Of a stretch of DNA of 40,401 nt, positions 8,374-17,352 are shown in pieces. The translations under genes and the position numbers were made by a program. Source of the DNA: Marinomonas sp. KMM3893. GTDB taxonomy: Bacteria; Pseudomonadota; Gammaproteobacteria; Pseudomonadales; Marinomonadaceae. Position 1 is the stretch's first letter. The number at the start of each line of letters is the position of its first letter. Below the pieces are notes generated by a model, which worked only from the letters and a program-made list of their open reading frames with translations, was not told the DNA's origin and did no database searches. The DNA is taken from NCBI RefSeq assembly GCF_004352855.1, contig NZ_SJSC01000011.1, positions 1-40,401 on the forward strand, given 5' to 3'.

Positions 8374-9840
8374 TTAACCCGCGTGATAATTTGGCGCTTC
8401 TTTGGTGATGGTCACGTCGTGGACGTGGCTTTCACGCATGCCGGCACCGGTAATTTTTGAGAATTGCGTTTTCGTACGCATAGTCTCAATATCGGCAGAA
8501 CCTGTGTAACCCATAGAAGAACGTACGCCGCCCATCAACTGATGAATCACTGACGCCATTGGTCCTTTGGAAGCTACACGGCCTTCAATGCCTTCTGGAA
8601 CCAACTTCTCAACACTGCTTGAGTCTTGGAAGTAACGGTCGCTCGAACCTTGAGTTTGAGACATCGCGCCTAGCGAGCCCATACCACGGTACGCTTTATA
8701 AGAACGACCTTGGAACAAGACAACTTCGCCTGGTGCTTCATCCGTACCAGCCAACAAGCCACCAACCATGATTACACTCGCGCCTGCGGCAATCGCTTTA
8801 GCGATATCACCAGAGAAACGAACACCACCGTCGGCAATGACTGGAATGCCGCGAGGCTCCATTGCTTCTGCTACATTAGCAACCGCGCTGATTTGTGGAA
8901 CACCCACACCAGCAACGATACGAGTGGTACAGATAGAACCTGGGCCGATACCTACTTTAACACCATCAGCACCGGCATCCGCTAGCGCAATGGCCGCTTC
9001 AGCAGTGGCAATGTTACCGCCGATAACTTGAATGTGCGGGAAGTTTTCTTTTACCCAACGAACGCGATCAATAACGCCTTTCGAGTGACCATGGGCAGTA
9101 TCAACAACGATGACATCGACGCCAGCGTCAGACAATGCTTTAACGCGATCGCCTGTGTCTGCGCCCGTACCAACCGCTGCGCCTACGCGTAGACGACCTT
9201 CTGCATCTTTACATGCATTCGGGTAAGTAGTGGCTTTGTTGAAGTCAGTAACGGTTACCATGCCGCGCAATTCGAACTGATCGTTAACGATCAATACTTT
9301 CTCGATGCGGTTTTCATGGAGTAATTTACGGATAGAGCCAGCAGAAGCACCTTCAAGAGCTGTTACTAGACGCTCTTTCGGCGTCATAATGTCTGCGACA
9401 CTTTTATCAAAATCTTTAACGAAACGAACATCACGGCTGGTTACGATACCAACTAGGTCAGTACCTTGAACAACAGGAACACTTGAGATGTTGTTTGCAG
9501 CTGTCAATGCCATCAGCTCATGAACGCTGGCTTCAGGATTGATCGTAACAAGGTCTCGAACGATACCGCTTTCGAATTTCTTAACACGACGCACTTCTTG
9601 AGCTTGCTCTTCGATGGTCAAGTTTTTGTGGACAATGCCTATGCCCCCTTCTTGAGCCAAAGCAATCGCCATGCGGTGTTCGGTAACGGTATCCATCGCA
9701 GAAGACGTCAGCGGAATGTTTAGCTCGATGTCTTTTGTGATTTTCGTTTTGAGGCTAACATCCTTAGGAAGAACTTCGGAATAGCCGGGGATGAGCAATA
9801 CGTCATCAAACGTTAAAGCTTCTTGCACGATTCGTAACAT
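8374..9840 (-). CDS. guaB: IMP dehydrogenase
   Basis: A 488-residue IMPDH, the same length as E. coli GuaB. It oxidises IMP to XMP with NAD, the committed step to guanine nucleotides. The TIM barrel begins at [15 protein letters not shown]; two CBS domains are inserted at about residues 93-205 ([18 protein letters not shown]); the catalytic loop is [11 protein letters not shown]; the flap [10 protein letters not shown] follows. Start ATG 9840. It is divergent from xseA by 94 bp, the arrangement also found in E. coli. No purine riboswitch-like structure is visible in that short gap. Confidence 0.98.
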   Translation of the reverse strand: MLRIVQEALTFDDVLLIPGYSEVLPKDVSLKTKITKDIELNIPLTSSAMDTVTEHRMAIALAQEGGIGIVHKNLTIEEQAQEVRRVKKFESGIVRDLVTINPEASVHELMALTAANNISSVPVVQGTDLVGIVTSRDVRFVKDFDKSVADIMTPKERLVTALEGASAGSIRKLLHENRIEKVLIVNDQFELRGMVTVTDFNKATTYPNACKDAEGRLRVGAAVGTGADTGDRVKALSDAGVDVIVVDTAHGHSKGVIDRVRWVKENFPHIQVIGGNIATAEAAIALADAGADGVKVGIGPGSICTTRIVAGVGVPQISAVANVAEAMEPRGIPVIADGGVRFSGDIAKAIAAGASVIMVGGLLAGTDEAPGEVVLFQGRSYKAYRGMGSLGAMSQTQGSSDRYFQDSSSVEKLVPEGIEGRVASKGPMASVIHQLMGGVRSSMGYTGSADIETMRTKTQFSKITGAGMRESHVHDVTITKEAPNYHAG

Positions 9841-9934
9841 AATGGGGAGTTTCCAATGCCAACAAGGGGAGTTAAGATGGCAAGTAATTCTACTCCAATA
9901 GTCGCATTCGGTAAATCAAAACCACGAGAGATTG

Positions 9935-11287
9935 ATGAAAAAATTTACAACAAGCCCAGCATCAGAAACCGCATTTACCGTCTCGCAACTAAACCGACAA
10001 ATTCAACAACTTCTCGAAGCCAGTCTTCCTTGGATTTTAGTCGAAGGTGAGATCTCCAATTTAGCCAAGCCAGGCTCAGGTCATTGGTACTTTTCTCTCA
10101 AAGACGATCGCGCCCAAATCCGTTGCGCCATGTTCAAAGGCAAAAACAGCGCAGTCCGATTTCAACCGAAAGATGGCGACATGGTTCGCCTGCGAGCCCG
10201 CGTGACCTTTTATGGCCCACGAGGCGATTGCCAACTCAGTGTAGAAGGCATGGAGTCCGCTGGCGAAGGCGCACTGCAACAAGCGTTTGAACGCCTGAAA
10301 AACACCCTACAAACGGAAGGGTTGTTTTCTCCTGAGCATAAAAAACCATTACCGACTCAGCCTGAACGCGTCGCCATCATCACCTCACCGGTCGGTGCGG
10401 CGGTGCGCGATATGATTATTGCTTTTCGTCGTCGCTTCCCACTGACAGAATTAACCATCCTGCCCTCACTGGTACAAGGCCAAGACGCCGCGAAGAACAT
10501 TGTAAAGCAACTTAACAGAGCCGATGACAGCGGTTATTTTGATGCCATTATTCTTGGGCGAGGCGGCGGTTCGTTAGAAGATCTGTGGAGTTTTAACGAC
10601 GAAGCCTTAGCACGCAGAATTTTTCAAGCGACGACACCGATCGTCTCTGCCGTAGGCCATGAAACAGACTTTACCATCGCTGATTTTGTCGCCGATGTCC
10701 GAGCGGCCACCCCCACGGCCGCAGCGGAACTGTTAAGCCCAGATAAAACTCAGTTGATTCGTCAAATTGCCCAGCAAGAAAGCCAACTGACCCGACGCAT
10801 GTCGCGTATTTTGGAGCAAAGCCAGCAACAGCTGGACTTCATGATCAAACGCATTCGCCATCCGAAGGAACGCATTGATCAGCAGCAAACTCAACTCGAC
10901 CAACTCAAGCGCCGCTTGCAACAGAGCCTTGAACGCACAATCCAAGAACACAAAGTCAAAACACAAAACCTGGAACACAGGCTGCAAAAAAACACACCCG
11001 CGCGACGCATAGAGCAAAACCAAGAGAAACTGCGTGATATCGACGCTCGATTAGCATTGGCATTAAACAACACGCTAACCAGCAAACAAACCAGCTTTGC
11101 TCGCCTCATCGACAAGCTTAACCTCGTCAGTCCTTTGAATACCTTGTCGCGTGGCTACGCTATTGCCTCTAAAGACAAACAAGTAATTCGTTCGGTCAAC
11201 GAGATAGAAAAAGGCGACTCTATTAAGGTTCGAGTGCAAGACGGCGAAATCAACTGTACCGTGGCGGCGACGAAAGCCATCGGCTAG
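9935..11287 (+). CDS. xseA: exodeoxyribonuclease VII large subunit
   Basis: The 450-residue catalytic subunit of ExoVII, which degrades single-stranded DNA from both ends to oligonucleotides together with XseB. An OB-fold is at the N-terminus (LVEGEISNL, SGHWYFSLKD), followed by the catalytic core with GRGGGSLEDLWSFN and VGHETDFTIADFVADVRAATPTAAAE. A long helical coiled-coil region (about 275-390) and the C-terminal LSRGYAI complete the family pattern. I chose ATG 9935; the adjacent TTG at 9932 is also possible. xseB is not in this window. Confidence 0.96.
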   Translation: MKKFTTSPASETAFTVSQLNRQIQQLLEASLPWILVEGEISNLAKPGSGHWYFSLKDDRAQIRCAMFKGKNSAVRFQPKDGDMVRLRARVTFYGPRGDCQLSVEGMESAGEGALQQAFERLKNTLQTEGLFSPEHKKPLPTQPERVAIITSPVGAAVRDMIIAFRRRFPLTELTILPSLVQGQDAAKNIVKQLNRADDSGYFDAIILGRGGGSLEDLWSFNDEALARRIFQATTPIVSAVGHETDFTIADFVADVRAATPTAAAELLSPDKTQLIRQIAQQESQLTRRMSRILEQSQQQLDFMIKRIRHPKERIDQQQTQLDQLKRRLQQSLERTIQEHKVKTQNLEHRLQKNTPARRIEQNQEKLRDIDARLALALNNTLTSKQTSFARLIDKLNLVSPLNTLSRGYAIASKDKQVIRSVNEIEKGDSIKVRVQDGEINCTVAATKAIG

Positions 11288-11300
11288 TGTGGCTTCTCTG

Positions 11301-11348
11301 TTTAGGCGCTTATCTAGGCACTTCTTTAGACGCTTATTTAGGCGTCTT
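11301..11348. repeat. two imperfect 24-bp tandem repeats
   Basis: 11301-11324 and 11325-11348 share the frame TTTAGRCGCTTATYTAGGC, with about 18 of 24 positions identical. They fill the space between the xseA stop and the long inverted repeat that follows. No function is evident. Confidence 0.55.
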
Positions 11349-11413
11349 AAAAGAACCAAGAGGTACGCTCCACGCGCAGGCGCGAATAGTCGCTTTACCT
11401 CTTGGTTCTTTTA
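11348..11413. terminator. long perfect inverted repeat after xseA (terminator or insertion scar)
   Basis: An 18-bp arm (11348-11365, core AAAAGAACCAAGAGG) pairs perfectly with 11396-11413 around a 30-nt GC-rich loop. A/T ends allow termination in either direction. It stands at the boundary between xseA and the toxin-antitoxin/NTPase insert. Confidence 0.65.
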
Positions 11414-11461
11414 TATCAGTCCATACATTTCATCTATTCAAAAACATTGCGTACAAAAATA

Positions 11462-11485
11462 AGTACAAGTACAATTATATGTACT
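11462..11485. promoter_or_regulatory. yefM-yoeB operator region
   Basis: Two tandem AGTACA copies (11462-11467, 11468-11473) are followed by the inverted TGTACT (11480-11485). Palindromes with a GTAC core are the known kind of YefM/YoeB autoregulatory site, and this lies 17 bp before the yefM start. Confidence 0.6.
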
Positions 11486-11502
11486 TTTTTGAGAGGTGTA
11501 TC

Positions 11503-11757
11503 ATGGACACATTAAGTTATTCAGCATTTAGAACGAACCTAGCGAGTACACTCGACAAGGTCAACGATGATCACAAACCAGTCATCATCACCCGTCAAGG
11601 TGGGAAGCCTGCTGTTTTAATAAGCTTAGAGGACTTTCAAGCTTATGAAGAAACTGCCTATCTTATGGCCAGCCCTAAAAATGCCTCACGCTTGAATGAT
11701 GCCATTGCTGAAGTCGAAGCAGGTAAAACACAAATAAGAGAATTGATTGAGGAATGA
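11503..11757 (+). CDS. yefM: YefM antitoxin (Phd/YefM family)
   Basis: An 84-residue antitoxin closely like E. coli YefM: LSYSAFRTNLASTLDKV, then PVIITRQGGKPAVLISLEDF, then EETAYLMASPKNASRL. The N-terminal part dimerises and binds DNA; the acidic C-terminus (EVEAGKTQIRELIEE) wraps the toxin. I chose ATG 11503, with GAGAGG upstream; a longer open frame reaching back to 11287 is not coding. The stop overlaps the toxin start by 4 nt (ATGA), giving translational coupling. It probably represses its own promoter with YoeB as co-repressor. Confidence 0.95.
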   Translation: MDTLSYSAFRTNLASTLDKVNDDHKPVIITRQGGKPAVLISLEDFQAYEETAYLMASPKNASRLNDAIAEVEAGKTQIRELIEE

Positions 11758-12008
11758 TTTTATCTTGGGCTGAGAACGCATGGAGCGATTATCTTTATTT
11801 CCAACAAAAAGATAAAAAAACACTGAAGCGAATTAATTCGCTAATCAAGGATGTTACTCGTCAACCCTTTGAAGGATTAGGCGACCCTGAGCCTTTGAAG
11901 CATAACTGGTCAGGCTATTGGTCAAGGCGAATAGATAGAGAACATCGATTAGTCTATAACGTAGAAGGAAATACGATTTACATCGTTCAGTGTCGATATC
12001 ATTACTAA
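11754..12008 (+). CDS. yoeB: YoeB toxin, ribosome-dependent mRNA interferase
   Basis: The 84-residue toxin has exactly the E. coli YoeB length. The catalytic residues fall at the same numbers: E46 (GDPEPL), R65 (EHRLVY), and the C-terminal H83-Y84 (YHY). YoeB cleaves mRNA in the ribosomal A site when YefM is degraded. Nothing is truncated, so the pair is probably active. The KAP-type NTPase begins 28 bp downstream on the same strand and may share this transcript. Confidence 0.95.
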   Translation: MILSWAENAWSDYLYFQQKDKKTLKRINSLIKDVTRQPFEGLGDPEPLKHNWSGYWSRRIDREHRLVYNVEGNTIYIVQCRYHY

Positions 12009-12036
12009 CACCACGTTAATGAAGGGAAGCAATAAC

Positions 12037-13734
12037 ATGTTTACCAAAGACTCTATAAATTGGTCTGCCCCTACAGCCATAGACGAGGAAGACTTCCCAC
12101 AAGACACACTCGGTCGCGTTCAGTACGCCCAATTCTTAACAAACTTTTTAAAAAATGAAGGTTATACAAAATCTGGCTCTTCTGAGGGCATAAAACGTAA
12201 TTACGTACTGAACCTCAACTCTGAATGGGGTTCAGGTAAAACCTATTTCCTAAAGCGTTGGTCAGAAGATTTAAAAGGTCATTTTCCTACTGTGTACATT
12301 GATGCATGGAAGCAGGACTATTCCGATGACCCATTAATGACAGTGATATCTTCCGTGATAAATCAGCTTAGAGAGCAAGCTGGAGCGAAAGAAGACGATA
12401 AAATCATTAAAGTATCCAACAAAATAATTGGTTTACTTAAAGCAGCTGCTCCCGGATTCGCAAGAAGTATTTCTAAGCGATATTTTGATATTGACCCAGT
12501 TGCTATTATGCAAGCTGAGGAAGGTAATGAGTTAGGAGAGGTTGAAGATTCAGATAGCGAATCTATGGATATGAGCGTTATGGCGTCTAATATGGTGAAA
12601 CACCTTATTGATGAACACGATGCGAAATCAAACGCAATAAAAGACTTAAAGAAAAATATCTCACAATGGGTAAATGAGGTTATTGATCGAAAAAAATTAA
12701 ATTTCCCAGCCTTTATTTTCGTCGATGAGTTAGACCGCTGTCGCCCAAGCTATGCCGTAGAAATGCTGGAAACCATCAAGCATATTTTTGATATCAAAGG
12801 CATTGTCTTCGTTGTGGCAACAGACACTGAGCAGCTGCAACACGCAGTGAAAGCAATTTATGGGGAAGGCTTTGATGCGCGCCTTTATCTTGGTCGTTTT
12901 TTTAATAGTCGTTTCAGTTTAAAAGCACCAGACCTAAAAGATTTCTTAGAAGTCCATGTTGACCACACAAAATTATCAGGTGATTTTTTAGAAGAAAGAG
13001 GCATAAAAATTCTGCCTCCCAACCCAGATGGCAAGGTTACTTTACGAAATATTGCTGTAATTTTAGATGCTTTTAAAATGCCACCAAGAACGGCTATCCA
13101 AATTGCGGATCGAGTCATCGCCACACTATCGAACATGTCAAAAGACTCTAAAATCGATATTTTGATGTTAACTACACTATTATGCTTTAACGAAGAAGAT
13201 AGTAAGAAATTTCGAAAAATAATTTCTGGCAACTTTTCATATAAAGATAAAAGCAATAGAGAACAAGGAATAATTGGATATATTGAAAATCGCTTTAATA
13301 ATTATAAATCAGATTTTAAAATGCATTTTAATCCAAAAATAGACCATCCTAAATTTAATACAGCACAAAGACTTTCTCATGAAAACAATTACCCAGAAGG
13401 AACATATCTCATTCCTTTTTTAAAATATCAGCAAGACCTTTTTTCGATTTATACCTCTGCATATGATGGTTCGACGATTAAGTTCAGTCTACTCGGTACT
13501 CGTGGTATTGAAGGGACTCAATATCAAAGAACACAAGCACAACTATATGAAAAGCAGCAACAAAGAAGAAAGCACGAAATAGAAAAATCTTTTTCAGAAG
13601 GAGCATTATGGCTAGAAGCATTATATTATCAAGGCTGTTTTTACGATGTTACACTGAATAAATATACGGACTACGTCGAACTCGCCTCCGCCCTAGATTG
13701 GATCGATGGCGATTCAGACGCCAATGACGCTTAA
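12037..13734 (+). CDS. KAP-family P-loop NTPase, soluble form
   Basis: A 565-residue STAND-like ATPase of the KAP group. Walker A is SEWGSGKT (residues 62-69); Walker B is FIFVDELD (226-233), followed directly by RCRP, the KAP signature; ATDTEQL is probably the sensor region. Most KAP proteins have membrane helices between Walker A and B; here that insert (about 100-220) is polar with no clear membrane segment, so the protein is probably cytoplasmic. The last 200 residues match nothing I recognise. The 3' half is visibly AT-richer than xseA or the kinase genes. I chose ATG 12037 (AAGGGAAG 6-7 nt upstream) over ATG 12019. KAP ATPases occur in anti-phage systems such as Qat; defence here is an inference. 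Confidence 0.85.
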   Translation: MFTKDSINWSAPTAIDEEDFPQDTLGRVQYAQFLTNFLKNEGYTKSGSSEGIKRNYVLNLNSEWGSGKTYFLKRWSEDLKGHFPTVYIDAWKQDYSDDPLMTVISSVINQLREQAGAKEDDKIIKVSNKIIGLLKAAAPGFARSISKRYFDIDPVAIMQAEEGNELGEVEDSDSESMDMSVMASNMVKHLIDEHDAKSNAIKDLKKNISQWVNEVIDRKKLNFPAFIFVDELDRCRPSYAVEMLETIKHIFDIKGIVFVVATDTEQLQHAVKAIYGEGFDARLYLGRFFNSRFSLKAPDLKDFLEVHVDHTKLSGDFLEERGIKILPPNPDGKVTLRNIAVILDAFKMPPRTAIQIADRVIATLSNMSKDSKIDILMLTTLLCFNEEDSKKFRKIISGNFSYKDKSNREQGIIGYIENRFNNYKSDFKMHFNPKIDHPKFNTAQRLSHENNYPEGTYLIPFLKYQQDLFSIYTSAYDGSTIKFSLLGTRGIEGTQYQRTQAQLYEKQQQRRKHEIEKSFSEGALWLEALYYQGCFYDVTLNKYTDYVELASALDWIDGDSDANDA

Positions 13735-13745
13735 ATAAGCGTCAT
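13724..13745. terminator. short palindrome between convergent genes
   Basis: ATGACGCTT (13724-13732) pairs with AAGCGTCAT (13737-13745) around AAAT. It overlaps the NTPase stop and lies just before the end of the convergent response-regulator gene. There is no T-run, so termination strength is uncertain. Confidence 0.5.
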
Positions 13746-13747
13746 CC

Positions 13748-15115
13748 TCACAACCCATACCGTTCTATTTTCTTGATCAAGCCTTGACGCGATAGGCCGA
13801 GTTGTTTTGCGGCTTGGGTGCGGTTTTCTTGGGTTGTGGCGAGGGCTTTTTGAATCAAGCGTATTTCCAGCGCTCGGACTTGTTCATCTAAGGTGGCGTC
13901 ACTGTCCGGCGTTGTCCCTATGGCTGGGGCAGCATATGCGCCAATCGATGGGTAAAGCAAATGAATGTCTTCCATGGTGATGTGGCCTGCAGGGCAGATC
14001 GAGGCAACGCTTTCTAGGGCGTTTTTCAATTCTCTCACATTGCCAGGCCATGCTTGCTCTCGAAACCATTGCACGGCCTCATTGCTTAATAGCAAAGTCT
14101 TTTCTTGTTTGGCTCTTAGGTTCGTTAGGAAAGCTTGCAGCAAGACAGGCACATCTTCTAAACGCTCAGCTAGCGATTGGGTTTCGATGTTGACGCCTTT
14201 AATTCGGTAGTACAAGTCTTCACGGAAGCGCCCTTCTCGCACTTTCTCTACCAGATCGGCATTGGTTGCCGAGATGACGCGCACATCGATGTGCTTTTGT
14301 TCACGGCCGCCAACGGGGAAGAAGGTGCCTTCTTGCAAGACTCGCAGCATTTTGACTTGCATGGTAAGTGGCATTTCTCCGATTTCATCCAGAAAAAGCG
14401 TGCCGCCATCGGCGAGGCTTAATAACCCTTCTTTGTCTTTTTCGGCTCCCGTAAACGCGCCTTTCACATAACCAAACAACTCACTTTCAAGCAGTTCGTC
14501 GGGAATCGCGCCACAATGAACAGAAATAAACGGTTGTCGAGCACGATGACTCAAATCATGCAGAGTTCGAGAAATCACTTCTTTCCCTGTTCCCGACGGC
14601 CCAGTGACTAACACTCGAACGTCCGTTGGGGCGATGCGCTCTATCAAGGCACGGATTTTTTGCGCACTCGATGAGTGGCCAATATAGGCGGCAGCCCCTT
14701 GGGCCGATTGACCCGCTTGCTTTAACTGATTGAGCTCCCGCTCTAAGGTGGTTTTGGTAATGGCGCGACGCACCACCACCGCGAGCATTTCTGGATCAAT
14801 GGGTTTGGCAATAAAGTCCCATGCGCCTAGGGATACGGCTTTTAAGGCCAAATCCCGATCCGCATGACCGGTAATGATAATCACCGGACGCCCATCAAAT
14901 TCCGCCATGGATTCCAGGGTAATCAGCGGGTCAAAGTGTGGTGGCATCGACAAATCAAGCAACACCAAATCCGCATCAAACCCCACCATCGCCTGACGTG
15001 CTTCTTCTAAGCTGCCAGCGGTTCTTACTTGATAATCTTGGCCTGCTAGCCAGCGGCTCGCTAATTCACGAAAGGCAGGTTCATCGTCTACTAAGAGAAT
15101 TTTATTTTGCGTCAT
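13748..15115 (-). CDS. sigma-54-dependent response regulator (NtrC family)
   Basis: A 455-residue enhancer-binding protein. The receiver domain (1-120) has D10/D11, phospho-acceptor D54 (LLDLSMP), T82 and K104. The AAA+ domain has Walker A TGPSGTGKE (171-179), the sigma-54 contact loop GAFTGA (219-224) and Walker B GTLFLDEIGE. A Fis-type helix-turn-helix ends the protein (NRTQAAKQLGLSRQGLIKKIERYG). It follows its kinase with no gap. Likely targets are the paired palindromes at 17045-17094 and the sigma-54 promoter at 17156-17170 in front of the divergent oxidase operon; this rests on position and motif only. Confidence 0.93.
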   Translation of the reverse strand: MTQNKILLVDDEPAFRELASRWLAGQDYQVRTAGSLEEARQAMVGFDADLVLLDLSMPPHFDPLITLESMAEFDGRPVIIITGHADRDLALKAVSLGAWDFIAKPIDPEMLAVVVRRAITKTTLERELNQLKQAGQSAQGAAAYIGHSSSAQKIRALIERIAPTDVRVLVTGPSGTGKEVISRTLHDLSHRARQPFISVHCGAIPDELLESELFGYVKGAFTGAEKDKEGLLSLADGGTLFLDEIGEMPLTMQVKMLRVLQEGTFFPVGGREQKHIDVRVISATNADLVEKVREGRFREDLYYRIKGVNIETQSLAERLEDVPVLLQAFLTNLRAKQEKTLLLSNEAVQWFREQAWPGNVRELKNALESVASICPAGHITMEDIHLLYPSIGAYAAPAIGTTPDSDATLDEQVRALEIRLIQKALATTQENRTQAAKQLGLSRQGLIKKIERYGL

Positions 15116-17041
15116 CTAGTTGCCTATCTCTGGCGCAGCGCCAGGCTCGATGTCGTCTGCAGAAGTCGACATAGGTAAAGGGAAAGAAAGCTCAAAAGTC
15201 ACCGGCCAACCCGCATCACTGCGGTGAAAAATCCGACCTTCGTGGGCATCTAGTATGCGGCGTACAATAGCAAGACCAAGGCCACTGCCACCGGCTCGTT
15301 TGGTTACGAACGGCTGAAACAAGACCTCTCCCGTTAACGCGCTGTCTATTTTAGGCCCATTGTTATGCACCTGAATCACCACAGCGTCGTTACTCTGCCA
15401 AGCCTGAATGGCCAATTTTCCTTGCGCTTGGTTGCGTAAAAACGCCACCGCATTATCGATCAAGTTAATAAACACCTGCTGCACTCTTTGGTAATCCGCT
15501 GGCAGCTCAATGGTGTCTGCTATGTCCAGCTGGCATTCAATCTCGCCGAGATTTGATTGCGCCACAATACTGGCCACCAGCGCATGCAGAGGAACCATGG
15601 TTTTATGTAAGGCAAGCCCTCCGGAATACACCAGCATGTCGCTCACCAAACGATCCGCTCGTTTGAGTTGCGTTTGGATGTGCTGGCGAGTTTCTGGCGG
15701 CGCATCGTAAGCCGCCATCGAAATAATATTCAGTGGATTACGCAATTCGTGGGCAACCGCCGCCGACAAACTTCCTAGCTCAACCAGATGTTGCTCATCT
15801 AAGCGTTTGCGCTCTGCCACAGCAAGCGCCAATGAGCGCTCCAATAAACCACAACTGGTGGAAAACAAAGAACCGAACACTTCCGCGGTAAGTCGCATGC
15901 CTGGGCTGGCGTCATTCCACCCCACCAAAACTGAGTGCCAACCTTGCTCGCTTCGATTAACAATAAGCGCCAAGGCACGCTCTTCTTCTAGAGTGTCTTT
16001 ATGATGATTTTGCACATCTATTCGTACGTTTTGTCTTATCTGAGACGAGAGTAGGCGTTCACCAACAGAGATCAAACCGGTCCAATCGTGCGCTTCTTTT
16101 AACTGCGTCGACCAGGTGTCCAACACTTGTTCGTTCAAGACTGCGCCTGGGTAAATCAGGCGAGAAATCAGCCGGTTTAGCGGTTGGTAAATCAACACAG
16201 AGACCACCAAGGTAAGCAGTGAATACAGCCATAATTGCCAACTAGGCACATTCGCCAACGCTTGTAACCCAACGCGCCCTGACACCACACTGATCACAGA
16301 AATCAAACACAGGATCACCAGCATCATGGCCAACCAAAGTAAGGCTCGATTGGCAAACGCATTCACCGACAAGATCTGATAACGCACCACCGCGTACACC
16401 AACAACAGGAGATAAGTGGGCAATAGCAACATAGGGTAAGGAAACCAGCTGATGCCAAGCGAAGGGAAAATAAAACTGGTGGCCAACAGCAATCCCCATG
16501 CTCCGACGCCGAACATGGCCAAAATAGAACGTTTTTTATTGCCCGCATGACGATACCAGCCAAACAGCAACACCCCATGCGCGAGCATTCCCATCAAGAT
16601 GGTATACACCAGATTAAAAGCACCGGCATCGGTGAAAACAAAGAAAGAACGCGTGTCCAATGTTTGACTCGCTGCGCCAGCATCAACCCACCAGCTTTGT
16701 AACACCACAGCGATACTGGTTACGTAAAACCAGGGCAGCGTTTTCGCCAAGCGCCTCAGCCATGCCTCTTTTACCGTGCCGGAATACACAAATCGAATCG
16801 CAAAATGCAAAAAGAAGGTGGGCATTAACGGATTCGCCAAAATGATGTGTATGCCCGTCTGCTCATAACCCTGAAAAAGCGCCACATGACCAAAGCACCA
16901 AATGGCCATCATGATGGCAAAGCCAGCCAGCGCCTGCAGCTCACCTTGCTTTTGTGCACGCCAAAGCAGCCACGCCGCCACCAATAGGCCACACACGCTA
17001 GAAATCAGCATAGACACTTCAAACATTAGGGATATCGTCAA
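15116..17041 (-). CDS. membrane histidine kinase partner of the sigma-54 regulator
   Basis: A 641-residue kinase. About eight or nine membrane helices occupy residues 8-290, with little outside the membrane, suggesting an intramembrane or membrane-state signal. A GAF-like linker (about 310-400) is followed by the HisKA box AAVAHELRNPLNI with H431, and the ATPase domain (NLIDNAV; GGSGLGLAIVRRI). The apparent start is TTG at 17041, with CGAGG about 8 nt upstream; ATG at 17026 is the alternative. It ends directly against the regulator's start codon, so the two are one operon. It is divergent from the cytochrome bd genes. Confidence 0.9.
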   Translation of the reverse strand: MTISLMFEVSMLISSVCGLLVAAWLLWRAQKQGELQALAGFAIMMAIWCFGHVALFQGYEQTGIHIILANPLMPTFFLHFAIRFVYSGTVKEAWLRRLAKTLPWFYVTSIAVVLQSWWVDAGAASQTLDTRSFFVFTDAGAFNLVYTILMGMLAHGVLLFGWYRHAGNKKRSILAMFGVGAWGLLLATSFIFPSLGISWFPYPMLLLPTYLLLLVYAVVRYQILSVNAFANRALLWLAMMLVILCLISVISVVSGRVGLQALANVPSWQLWLYSLLTLVVSVLIYQPLNRLISRLIYPGAVLNEQVLDTWSTQLKEAHDWTGLISVGERLLSSQIRQNVRIDVQNHHKDTLEEERALALIVNRSEQGWHSVLVGWNDASPGMRLTAEVFGSLFSTSCGLLERSLALAVAERKRLDEQHLVELGSLSAAVAHELRNPLNIISMAAYDAPPETRQHIQTQLKRADRLVSDMLVYSGGLALHKTMVPLHALVASIVAQSNLGEIECQLDIADTIELPADYQRVQQVFINLIDNAVAFLRNQAQGKLAIQAWQSNDAVVIQVHNNGPKIDSALTGEVLFQPFVTKRAGGSGLGLAIVRRILDAHEGRIFHRSDAGWPVTFELSFPLPMSTSADDIEPGAAPEIGN

Positions 17042-17044
17042 ACT

Positions 17045-17094
17045 GTAAACCTCGTTGACACTAAAAGAATGGCGTAATCGTAAACCTTGTTTAC
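17045..17094. promoter_or_regulatory. paired palindromes, probable enhancer (UAS) for the sigma-54 regulator
   Basis: GTAAAC-CTC-GTTGAC (17045-17059) and GTAAAC-CTT-GTTTAC (17080-17094) are two copies of one 15-bp inverted repeat, 35 bp apart. They stand 60-110 bp upstream of the -24 element of the sigma-54 promoter, the usual place for NtrC-type activator sites. The first copy overlaps the kinase ribosome-site region, so self-regulation is possible. Confidence 0.65.
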
Positions 17095-17155
17095 AGGCAA
17101 TTCAAAATGAAATTTTTATTGCTTATAAATCAATAAGATACGAAAGATGAAAAGC

Positions 17156-17170
17156 TGGCCTCTGTCTTGC
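17156..17170 (+). promoter_or_regulatory. sigma-54 (-24/-12) promoter before the bd oxidase operon
   Basis: TGGC (17156-17159), 7 nt, TTGC (17167-17170): the invariant GG and GC are separated by exactly 10 nt. It points toward the small ORF and cydAB. The predicted transcript start is near 17182. Confidence 0.7.
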
Positions 17171-17185
17171 TTAGCAATAGATAAA

Positions 17186-17199
17186 TTGATCCACATCAA
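17186..17199. promoter_or_regulatory. FNR/Anr box
   Basis: TTGAT-CCAC-ATCAA is a perfect FNR-family palindrome. It lies just after the predicted sigma-54 start site, a position that suggests repression under strict anaerobiosis; it could instead serve another promoter further down. Confidence 0.75.
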
Positions 17200-17227
17200 T
17201 ATCACTGCAATTAACAAGGTACTTACC

Positions 17228-17332
17228 ATGAATACTGCCTCTTTTATGACTGAAATCATCACGCTGGCGAGCATTTTTTGCCTAGCCATTTCTCCTCTTG
17301 CCGTTAAACAGCTGTTTCTAAAGAAGTCTTGA
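17228..17332 (+). CDS. small single-span membrane protein in the cyd leader
   Basis: A 34-residue frame: MNTASF, then one hydrophobic helix (about residues 9-26, ITLASIFCLAISPLAV), then a basic tail KQLFLKKS. AAGGT lies 7 nt before ATG 17228. It sits after the sigma-54 promoter and FNR box and 81 bp before cydA, so it is on the same transcript. Size and form resemble small accessory subunits of bd oxidases, but the sequence is not one I can assign. It could also be a leader peptide. Confidence 0.5.
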   Translation: MNTASFMTEIITLASIFCLAISPLAVKQLFLKKS

Positions 17333-17352
17333 TTTAGAGCGCTCTTAGGCTA

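Noticed and set aside
9856..10050. 64-codon plus-strand frame before and inside xseA
   Set aside because: It overlaps the well-supported xseA N-terminus in another frame and has low-complexity polar composition.
11287..11502. N-terminal extension of yefM back to 11287
   Set aside because: It would translate the tandem repeats and the inverted repeat; the family start with GAGAGG is at 11503.
12337..12696. Membrane insert in the KAP NTPase
   Set aside because: The stretch between Walker A and B is mainly charged; the best hydrophobic run (IIGLLKAAAPGFA) is too short for a membrane helix.
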